Shown: positions 8,048 to 13,369 of the stretch, piece after piece
Numbering within the stretch: position 1 is the stretch's first letter
Layout of the letters: each line of letters begins with the position of its first letter
Source: JBAXHO01 sp037138855
GTDB taxonomy: Bacteria > Patescibacteriota > Dojkabacteria > B142 > OLB20
DNA: 23,899 nucleotides
Direction: 5' to 3'
Assembly (NCBI GenBank): GCA_037138855.1
Contig: JBAXHO010000025.1
Span: 1-23,899, forward strand
Position numbers and translations under genes: made by a program
The notes under the pieces: model-generated
Seen by the model: the letters and a program-made list of their open reading frames with translations, nothing else
Database searches by the model: none
Told to the model about the DNA's origin: nothing

Positions 8048-8578
8048 ATGCGTAAATATCTAGAATCAAATAAAGAAATTATTTTTTCTTTTTTTCCCAA
8101 ATTTAAAAAAGAACTTAGCTTTCTTTCTTTAGGACTGTTAATTTTATTTATTCCTGCACTTATTCATAACCAACTGCTTACAGGACCAATCATCAATGCA
8201 CTTCTATTGTTAACAGCAATAATCAATGGTCCTGTTGCTGCAATTTCACTAGGACTTGTACCAAGTACAGTTGCTCTATCAAGCGGATTACTACCTTTAT
8301 CTCTTGCTCCCATGGTCCCTTTTATTATGATTAGTAATACTATCTATGTTGGTATATTTTCTAAATTGCAAAAAAAGAATTTTGTACTTGGTGTATTAGT
8401 GAGCTCAATCGCCAAGTTTCTCTTTTTAGTTATTTCTGTTACATTTTTGGGATCCAGTTTATTAAATGAAAAAATACTTTCCAAAGCAGTCACAATGATG
8501 ACTTGGCCTCAGCTGATCACAGCTCTAGCAGGCGGTTTCATTACCTATATTATTCTAAAATTATCTAAAAAAGCATGA
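8048..8578 (+). CDS. Multi-pass membrane protein, ECF-transporter S-component-like, hydrogenase-linked
   Basis: This 176-residue protein has five to six hydrophobic segments (about 24-41, 47-60, 62-80, 86-104, 112-135, 152-172) after a basic N-terminus. The pattern TGPIINALLLL...GPxAAISLGLVPS...LPLSLAPMVPFIMISN...WPQLITALAGG resembles small integral membrane proteins of ECF S-component character. From memory, such proteins are often found beside [FeFe]-hydrogenase genes and are sometimes loosely annotated as 'iron hydrogenase'. No metal-binding Cys is present, so it is not itself a hydrogenase. Its stop overlaps the next ATG (ATGA), so translation is probably coupled. Transport of a cofactor or ion for the hydrogenase is inference. 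Confidence 0.7.
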   Translation: MRKYLESNKEIIFSFFPKFKKELSFLSLGLLILFIPALIHNQLLTGPIINALLLLTAIINGPVAAISLGLVPSTVALSSGLLPLSLAPMVPFIMISNTIYVGIFSKLQKKNFVLGVLVSSIAKFLFLVISVTFLGSSLLNEKILSKAVTMMTWPQLITALAGGFITYIILKLSKKA

Positions 8579-9591
8579 ACGAAGAATTACTCGAAAAAAT
8601 CCGTTTAGCACAACTCATTGGCCGAGGTGGAGCGGAATTTCCTACAGTTACTAAGTGGGAGTTCGTAAAAAAAGCTCAAGGAAAACAAAAATATGTAATA
8701 TGTAATGCCAGTGAAGGCGAGCTTGGATTATTTAAAGATATATTCATTTTAAAAAATTATCCAGATAAAGTACTGAAGGGCATGAAACTGGCTATGGATT
8801 TTATCGAGACCAAAGAGGCATATTTTAATATCAATAAAAATTATTACGATGAAGTTGGAGAAAAATTAAAAGAACTAGTTAAAACATACGAACAAGATGG
8901 TTATAATTTTACATTCTATATTGAAGAACCAAGTTATATTGGAGGTGAAGAAACTGCACTGCTAAATGCCATCGAGAAACAACGAGTAGAACCACGTTTA
9001 AAACCACCTTACCCATCAGATGCCGGACTATTCGGATGCCCTACATTAATTCATAACGTGGAGACACTCTACAATGTAGCACTGGTATCTGAAGATAAAT
9101 TTGAAGATAAGCGTTTTTACTGTATTTCCGGTGATTTGAAAAATCCAGGAGTTTATCAATATCTAGCTTCAGATTCTATCAAAGAAATTTTACAAAAATC
9201 CAATAACTGGGATGATGAATCTAATTTTTTCGCTCAAATCGGAGGAAGTGCTAGCGGTCCAGTCCTAAATAAAAAACAAATGAGCTCAGAAAAAGTAGGT
9301 GGTGCAGGCTCTATCGAAGTCTATTCCGAAAAAACATCAGCCCTTACGCTTCTAAAAAAATGGTTGGAATTTTACAGTAAAGAAAGCTGTGGTAAGTGTA
9401 CACCCTGTCGAGAAGGCACTTATCAGCTCTATAAATTAGTCGGAAATTTAAAAGAAGGTGATAAGATACCCTGGCATGAAATTTCTGAACTTACCGAAGA
9501 TCTGAAAATAACATCTTTTTGTGCTCTAGGCCGGTCTATTTATACTCCAATTAATTCTTATCTTGAAAATATTCTCAACAATGAAAAATAA
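8575..9591 (+). CDS. NuoF/HydB-like NADH-binding flavoprotein subunit, shortened
   Basis: This 338-residue protein contains the FMN/NADH core of the NuoF/HydB family: GRGGAEFPT (16-24), ICNASEGELG (42-51), YIGGEETALLNAIE (121-134), and the SLBB-like middle. It ends in the 4Fe-4S N3 domain with Cys272, Cys275 and Cys278 in ESCGKCTPCREG and Cys316 in FCALGR. It should pass electrons between NAD(H) and the hydrogenase encoded next. It lacks the N-terminal thioredoxin-like and C-terminal ferredoxin domains of bifurcating HydB. The usual NADEGxPG signature reads NASEGELG, losing an Asp and a Pro near the flavin. No NuoE/HydC gene is adjacent. It overlaps the upstream gene by 4 nt and the downstream hydrogenase by 11 nt. 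Confidence 0.88.
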   Translation: MNEELLEKIRLAQLIGRGGAEFPTVTKWEFVKKAQGKQKYVICNASEGELGLFKDIFILKNYPDKVLKGMKLAMDFIETKEAYFNINKNYYDEVGEKLKELVKTYEQDGYNFTFYIEEPSYIGGEETALLNAIEKQRVEPRLKPPYPSDAGLFGCPTLIHNVETLYNVALVSEDKFEDKRFYCISGDLKNPGVYQYLASDSIKEILQKSNNWDDESNFFAQIGGSASGPVLNKKQMSSEKVGGAGSIEVYSEKTSALTLLKKWLEFYSKESCGKCTPCREGTYQLYKLVGNLKEGDKIPWHEISELTEDLKITSFCALGRSIYTPINSYLENILNNEK

Positions 9592-11296
9592 CGTAAAAAT
9601 TTATATAGACGATAAAGAAATTATATGCGAAGAAGGACAGTCTATCTTAAGGGTAGCAACGGATAATGGTATTGATATTCCCCATTTCTGCTATCATGAG
9701 GATTTAGAAATTGACGCTAATTGCCGAGTTTGTCTTGTTAAAGACGAGTTGACCGGACAGATAAATACTTCCTGTACGATGAAAGCAAAAGATGGTTTAA
9801 AAGTTTCTACCAACTCCCCGGAAATCCAAATACTTCGTAAAAAGAATATGGAACTTTTATTTGCAGGCTATAAAAAGAAATCACCAACAATTCAAAAAGG
9901 CTACTTTTCCAAAACAGAAAAAATATTGGATGATAACAAGGTCGATACAGATAAATATGAGAAGAAAGAAATCAATGATCCAATACATAAGATGGCAACT
10001 GCAGCTGAGTTAGATCCAAGCCTTTGTATTGCCTGTAATAAATGCGTCAAAGTTTGTAAAAAAATTGGAGTTGGTTTTTTAAAACTCGAGGGCAAAGGAG
10101 CAGGTACTCATGTGACCTTTTGTAAAGATCCAAAAATTGACTGTGTTTACTGTGGACAATGCACAGTTCATTGTCCAGTGGAGGCAGCTAGAGAACAAAG
10201 CCATATCGAGGCTGTGGAAAAAGCACTTAATAATCCGGACAAAATAGTCATCGCTCAAATGGCTCCATCAGTAAGAGTCAGTATTGGAGAAGAATTTAAT
10301 CAGGAAATCGGATTGGATCTGACCAAAAAAATGAATACCGCTCTCAAAAAGCTTGGTTTTGATTATGTCTTTGATGTAAATATGGGAGCTGATATCACTA
10401 CAATTGTAGAAGCTAAAGAACTTGCTGACCGCATTCAAAATAAAGGAGTGCTGCCAATGTTTACATCATGTTGTCCGGGATGGGTAAAATTTATAGAATT
10501 TTATCATCCAGAATTAATTCCAAATTTGACTACTGCCCGATCTCCGCAGATACATAGTGGCGGAATATTCAAAACATGGTGGGCAGAAAAAAATAATATT
10601 GATCCCAAGAAGATTGTAGTTGTATCTCTGATGCCTTGTACCTCCAAAAAATATGAATCAAATCACGAAAAATTATTAATAGATGGAATGAAACCTGTAG
10701 ATCATGTTTTGACAGTAAGGGAAGCTGCTAAAATGCTAAAAAAACATAATGTAGATCTTCCAATGCTGGAAGAAACTGAAGTCGATCCTGTTGGCCAATA
10801 TTCTGGAGCAGCAGCTATTTACGGAGCTACAGGCGGTGTCATGGAATCAGCGCTGAGATCTGCGTATTATTACGTAACTGGAAAAGAACTTGATAAAGTA
10901 GAATTCGAATCAGTCAGAGGAATGAATGGAATCAAAAAAGCAACAATAAAAATTGGCGATTTAGATTTGAAAGTCGGTGTAATCACTACTGTCAAAAATG
11001 CCGAGATAGTGATCGAAGAACTTAAAAGAAATCCAGATGCATATCATTACATCGAAGTCATGGCTTGCCCAGGTGGATGCATTGGTGGAGGTGGTCAGCC
11101 TATACCATCTACAAATCGTATCATAGCAAAACGAATTAAAGGCCTATACAATATTGATGATACTATGCAACTTCGAAAAGCACATCTAAACCCAATAGTA
11201 AAAGAAGTTTTTGAAACATATCTGAACAAGCTATCACACGAGAGACAGGAGCAAATTCTCCATACGCATTACAGCCAAAAAAGGAAATTTGAGTAA
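9581..11296 (+). CDS. hydA: [FeFe] hydrogenase catalytic subunit
   Basis: This 571-residue protein reduces protons to H2. The order of parts is: 2Fe-2S domain (Cys37, 48, 51, 65); a linker at about 84-135; two 4Fe-4S ferredoxin clusters (Cys149/152/155/159 and 188/191/194/198); then the H-domain. The three H-cluster motifs are complete: TSCCPGW (295-301), MPCTSKKYE (351-359) and ACPGGCIGGGGQP (495-507). The C-terminal LHTHY is also present. In complex members the linker carries the His/Cys3 4Fe-4S cluster; here it is about the expected length but has no Cys or suitable His, so that cluster is gone. I prefer ATG 9581 over TTG 9563. It ends the operon. Maturases (HydE, F, G) are not in the window. 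Confidence 0.95.
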   Translation: MKNNVKIYIDDKEIICEEGQSILRVATDNGIDIPHFCYHEDLEIDANCRVCLVKDELTGQINTSCTMKAKDGLKVSTNSPEIQILRKKNMELLFAGYKKKSPTIQKGYFSKTEKILDDNKVDTDKYEKKEINDPIHKMATAAELDPSLCIACNKCVKVCKKIGVGFLKLEGKGAGTHVTFCKDPKIDCVYCGQCTVHCPVEAAREQSHIEAVEKALNNPDKIVIAQMAPSVRVSIGEEFNQEIGLDLTKKMNTALKKLGFDYVFDVNMGADITTIVEAKELADRIQNKGVLPMFTSCCPGWVKFIEFYHPELIPNLTTARSPQIHSGGIFKTWWAEKNNIDPKKIVVVSLMPCTSKKYESNHEKLLIDGMKPVDHVLTVREAAKMLKKHNVDLPMLEETEVDPVGQYSGAAAIYGATGGVMESALRSAYYYVTGKELDKVEFESVRGMNGIKKATIKIGDLDLKVGVITTVKNAEIVIEELKRNPDAYHYIEVMACPGGCIGGGGQPIPSTNRIIAKRIKGLYNIDDTMQLRKAHLNPIVKEVFETYLNKLSHERQEQILHTHYSQKRKFE

Positions 11297-11349
11297 ATAT
11301 AATCGTGTAAAGAGCGGGACAAATGTAGCAAAACCACATTCAGATCTGG

Positions 11350-11435
11350 TGCCGCGGGCGGGAATCGAACCCGCACGGCCGATAAAGGCCATTGGATTTT
11401 AAGTCCAACGTGTATACCAATTTCACCACCACGGC
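11350..11435 (-). tRNA. tRNA-Leu(UAA)
   Basis: The minus strand folds as a type II tRNA. The acceptor GCCGTGG pairs with CCGCGGC, the T-arm is GCGGG-TTCGATT-CCCGC, the variable arm is long, and the anticodon stem TTGGA/TCCAA encloses CTTAAAA with anticodon UAA. A is the discriminator base, followed by an encoded CCA (11349-11347). It is the last RNA gene of a minus-strand cluster. Confidence 0.95.
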
Positions 11436-11514
11436 ACAAAATTAAATATCATTTTTTTAATGAGCTAGTCAATTATCTTGAAAGAGTCACTATTTGTCAA
11501 TCAATAATCTCTAA

Positions 11515-11627
11515 AGGTGACGGCGGGAATCTAACTCAAGAGTTTGTGAGTTTACGAACATTACTCTTGGTTCATCCTGTATCCTTTATGGTACAGGAGA
11601 ATATTTTTCCCCTCGTAAGTCATCTTT
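11515..11627 (-). pseudogene. Broken tRNA-Cys copy with internal insertion
   Basis: The minus-strand end at 11537-11515 repeats the last 23 nt of the intact tRNA-Cys with 2 mismatches, including 17 identical bases and the discriminator. The start near 11627 (GATGACTTA) resembles the tRNA-Cys start (GGTGACGTA). Between them the D-arm and anticodon arm are replaced by two hairpins (stems at 11575-11581/11592-11598 and 11537-11543/11563-11569). The T-stem no longer pairs, so no working tRNA is expected. Confidence 0.5.
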
Positions 11628-11635
11628 TTCAATTT

Positions 11636-11709
11636 AGGTGACGGCGGGAATCGAACCCGCGCATGAGGGTTTTGCAGACCCTTGCCTTAGCCAGCTTGGC
11701 TACGTCACC
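11636..11709 (-). tRNA. tRNA-Cys(GCA)
   Basis: The acceptor GGTGACG pairs with CGTCACC. The T-arm is GCGGG-TTCGATT-CCCGC, and the anticodon loop CTGCAAA sits in an AGGGT/ACCCT stem, giving GCA. The discriminator is U73, the known tRNA-Cys identity base. CCA is not encoded, unlike the neighbouring tRNA-Leu. Length is 74 nt. Confidence 0.95.
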
Positions 11710-11753
11710 ATAAATAATTGTCAAATATCAATTACCGATTTCCAACAAGCTAC

Positions 11754-11782
11754 ATTATACAGAAAAATTTCATTTTTATTAA
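11754..11782 (-). promoter_or_regulatory. Probable promoter of the tRNA-Cys/tRNA-Leu cluster
   Basis: On the minus strand TTAATA (11782-11777) and a perfect TATAAT (11759-11754) are 17 bp apart. The start of transcription would fall near 11746, about 37 nt before tRNA-Cys. It lies just past the RAYT stop codon. Confidence 0.42.
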
Positions 11783-11783
11783 C

Positions 11784-11800
11784 TTAAAATGTTCAATAAT
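11784..11800. repeat. 17-bp direct repeat flanking the RAYT gene, left copy
   Basis: TTAAAATGTTCAATAAT here is identical to 12490-12506. The left copy covers the RAYT stop codon. The right copy lies 137 bp beyond its start codon, so the pair brackets the gene. Confidence 0.7.
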
Positions 11801-12353
11801 TAGGTTCTTTATATTTTTTAACATTATTAATAATATATTTCCGAATTCTACACAATGATGCTTCATCACGAATGATATGATCATAAAAACGGGATTGCCA
11901 TCCAAATTGAATTTTGTTTTGGGATTTATTAATTTCATTTGTACATGCAGATTTAAATGATCGGATTATTGTAGAAATTGAACCCGGTTTCGGGGTAATT
12001 TTGGAATAAATTGACATGGTGGATGTGTTGCATGCAACACATCCACCATTACCATTACCATTACCATGCTGGTTGCCATCTGAAATAATAATTATTCCAT
12101 GAATATGATCTGGCATAATAATATATTCATCCAATGTCACATCGGTAAAATGTTTTGGGATTTCTTTCCAATATTTTTCTGCAATTTCACCAAAATTATT
12201 TTTTATCATGACAGCTTTTTCAATTTCTCCAAAAAAATGAATCCTGCCCTTGGTGCATATAGTGATAAAATAATACCCTTCACTTCTATAATCCCATGAT
12301 TTGAGACGAATTGAACCTATTTTATATTTATTTTTATATTTTTTCTCACCCAT
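11793..12353 (-). CDS. REP-associated tyrosine transposase (RAYT, Y1/HUH family)
   Basis: This 186-residue protein has the Y1 transposase signature of the IS200/RAYT group: YYFITICTKGR (27-37), the HUH pair in MPDHIHG (His83, His85), and Tyr157 in SRFYDHIIRDE. It would nick single-stranded DNA at REP-type hairpins and move or copy them. Between the HUH motif and the Tyr is an insert (about 93-115) made of a Gly/Asn hexamer repeat and a 34-bp perfect palindrome read as coding sequence. Double-hairpin elements at 12571 and 12728 are candidate substrates. Codons and AT content resemble the neighbours. The ATG at 12353 has at best a weak AGG 9-11 nt upstream. Confidence 0.88.
   Translation of the reverse strand: MGEKKYKNKYKIGSIRLKSWDYRSEGYYFITICTKGRIHFFGEIEKAVMIKNNFGEIAEKYWKEIPKHFTDVTLDEYIIMPDHIHGIIIISDGNQHGNGNGNGGCVACNTSTMSIYSKITPKPGSISTIIRSFKSACTNEINKSQNKIQFGWQSRFYDHIIRDEASLCRIRKYIINNVKKYKEPNY
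12016..12049. repeat. 34-bp perfect palindrome inside the RAYT gene
   Basis: Each half-site from 12016 to 12032 is the exact reverse complement of 12033-12049, centred on TTGCATGCAA. It encodes residues 102-113 (NGGCVACNTSTM) of the transposase. The GTTGCA/TGCAAC core recurs in the palindrome at 18515-18546. Confidence 0.92.
12045..12068. repeat. Hexamer tandem repeat in the RAYT insert
   Basis: Four ACCATT units (the last reads ACCATG) adjoin the palindrome. On the coding strand they give alternating Gly-Asn. A hexamer array keeps the frame, so its copy number can change without breaking the gene. Confidence 0.75.
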
Positions 12354-12400
12354 AATTTTACCTACTTTGGTTAAGCAATTTTGGAAAAATTTAATTTAGG

Positions 12401-12427
12401 ATATGAAAATTTTTCTAGCTTTCATAT
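12401..12427. repeat. Inverted repeat upstream of RAYT
   Basis: ATATGAAA (12401-12408) and TTTCATAT (12420-12427) form an 8-bp stem with an 11-nt loop, about 50 bp before the RAYT start codon. It may be regulatory or an element end. Confidence 0.4.
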
Positions 12428-12489
12428 TCTTTCAATTAAAATCTGGCATCATGAAATGATTATACAAAAAAATATGTCGATTATTCATA

Positions 12490-12506
12490 TTAAAATGTTC
12501 AATAAT
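12490..12506. repeat. 17-bp direct repeat flanking the RAYT gene, right copy
   Basis: Identical to 11784-11800. Its TTCAAT (12498-12503) lies 16 bp before TAGAAT (12520-12525), which could be a weak promoter for the tRNA-Pro region. Confidence 0.65.
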
Positions 12507-12546
12507 CCAAAATTTCTGGTAGAATTAAGATCGTAACTCGAAAAAG

Positions 12547-12607
12547 ATTTTCTCAGGCTGTAGCTTAATTTGAGCCAAAGGCTCATCAGCCTCTGGCTGA
12601 GGCTAAA
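12547..12607 (+). pseudogene. Broken tRNA-Pro copy 1, interrupted by a 30-nt element
   Basis: Bases 12547-12570 equal 12632-12655 exactly (24 nt: 7 of upstream flank and the first 17 of tRNA-Pro). Then comes a 30-nt double hairpin, and 12601-12607 resumes the tRNA with GGCTAAA before diverging. The interruption lies in the D-loop directly before the conserved GG. No anticodon arm or 3' half remains. Confidence 0.75.
12571..12600. repeat. REP-like double-hairpin element, copy A
   Basis: This 30-nt element has two adjacent hairpins: GAGCC-AAA-GGCTC, then CAGCC-TCT-GGCTG, each with a 5-bp stem and 3-nt loop. It matches copy B (12728-12757) in length and layout. Stem differences are paired (GAG/CTC against TCG/CGA), so the structure is kept while the sequence differs. 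Confidence 0.72.
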
Positions 12608-12638
12608 TACAAGTTTTGTGATTGTTCTTTTATTTTCT

Positions 12639-12712
12639 CAGGCTGTAGCTTAATTGGCTAAAGCGTACGGATGGGGTCCGTAAGACTGCTGGTTCAAGTC
12701 CAGTCAGCCTGA
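12639..12712 (+). tRNA. tRNA-Pro(GGG)
   Basis: A 74-nt cloverleaf: acceptor CAGGCTG/CAGCCTG, D-stem GCTT/AAGC, anticodon stem TACGG/CCGTA around ATGGGGT (anticodon GGG, with U33 and G37), and T-arm GCTGG-TTCAAGT-CCAGT. C1-G72 and A73 are the usual bacterial tRNA-Pro identity marks. CCA is not encoded. Confidence 0.94.
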
Positions 12713-12721
12713 TTTTTGATT

Positions 12722-12772
12722 TTAATTTTCGCCAGGGGCGAACCAGCTGATAGCTAGGGCTAAAGCGTGCGG
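12722..12772 (+). pseudogene. Broken tRNA-Pro copy 2, interrupted by a 30-nt element
   Basis: TTAATT (12722-12727) is followed by a 30-nt double hairpin. Then 12758-12772 matches 14 of 15 bases of the intact tRNA from the D-loop GG through the anticodon stem. The join is at the same point as in copy 1. The left match is short and AT-rich, so the call leans on the right-hand match and the identical junction. Confidence 0.6.
12728..12757. repeat. REP-like double-hairpin element, copy B
   Basis: 30 nt with TCGCC-AGG-GGCGA, a short spacer, then AGCT-GAT-AGCT. It has the same length, hairpin order and insertion junction as copy A, at about 17 of 30 identical bases. Confidence 0.65.
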
Positions 12773-12820
12773 TCTTGCCTATGTGATTACAACTAGAACA
12801 TTTGTTTATTAATTATAATT

Positions 12821-13369
12821 ATGAGTATTCATAATCCGCCAAAATACAGATATACATTGCCTGATGAGGGAGATAAAGAAATCTTTAATTTTATTTGTGA
12901 GTTTGCAAAAAATAAAAATTATCCGAACATCGAAGGAACTCCAGCAGAAATAAATCATTTTTTAATTTTGCTGATAAGAACACAAAAATCATTAAATGAT
13001 TGGCGGGAACCATTGAAATATCTATTTAAGCATTTACAGAAATCAAATAGTATCGATGTCACAGCTTTCAATATTAAATACCCCAGTGATAGCATAGGTA
13101 AAGATATTCCAGCATGGGTAACTTACGAGGATGATAAAATTGTATCTGATTTTATTGATGAACTGGCTACTAGAAAAATCACTTTTGTTGGCACGAATTT
13201 AGAAACATCTGAGTTTGTCTTGAGATTTAGTCTGGGACAGTTAGGTCATGATTGGGAACAAACTATTATGATGATCTGGGAAATGCTGGGTCATGAATCA
13301 GAATTGAGTATAAAGGCTTTAAATATTGAGCTAAGGAATTTTGATTACTTGAAAATATTCGAAGCTTAA
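12821..13369 (+). CDS. Hypothetical protein, 182 aa
   Basis: I do not recognise this family. It is a soluble, charged protein with no signal peptide, membrane segment or Cys-rich motif. It is probably mostly alpha-helical (residues 17-75 and 98-180) and contains several Trp (WREPLKYLFKHL, AWVTYEDDK, DWEQTIMMIWEMLGHES). A TATAAT at 12814-12819 lies one base before the ATG, so either the message is essentially leaderless or the box is not the promoter. It is convergent with glgP and the two stop codons overlap (13366-13369), with no terminator between them. It lies just beyond the tRNA-Pro remnants, so it could be part of the accessory segment. Confidence 0.7.
   Translation: MSIHNPPKYRYTLPDEGDKEIFNFICEFAKNKNYPNIEGTPAEINHFLILLIRTQKSLNDWREPLKYLFKHLQKSNSIDVTAFNIKYPSDSIGKDIPAWVTYEDDKIVSDFIDELATRKITFVGTNLETSEFVLRFSLGQLGHDWEQTIMMIWEMLGHESELSIKALNIELRNFDYLKIFEA

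Noticed and set aside
8048..8578. Hydrogenase activity for the membrane protein
   Set aside because: It has no Cys or other metal ligands. The link to hydrogenase is only by neighbourhood.
9563..9580. TTG start for hydA, six residues longer
   Set aside because: The ATG at 9581 gives a normal N-terminus just before the 2Fe-2S domain and a smaller overlap with the upstream gene.
11515..11627. A selenocysteine or other unusual long tRNA
   Set aside because: The T-stem does not pair, the acceptor has two mismatches, the middle hairpin has a 10-nt loop with no UCA anticodon in place, and the 3' end is a copy of tRNA-Cys.
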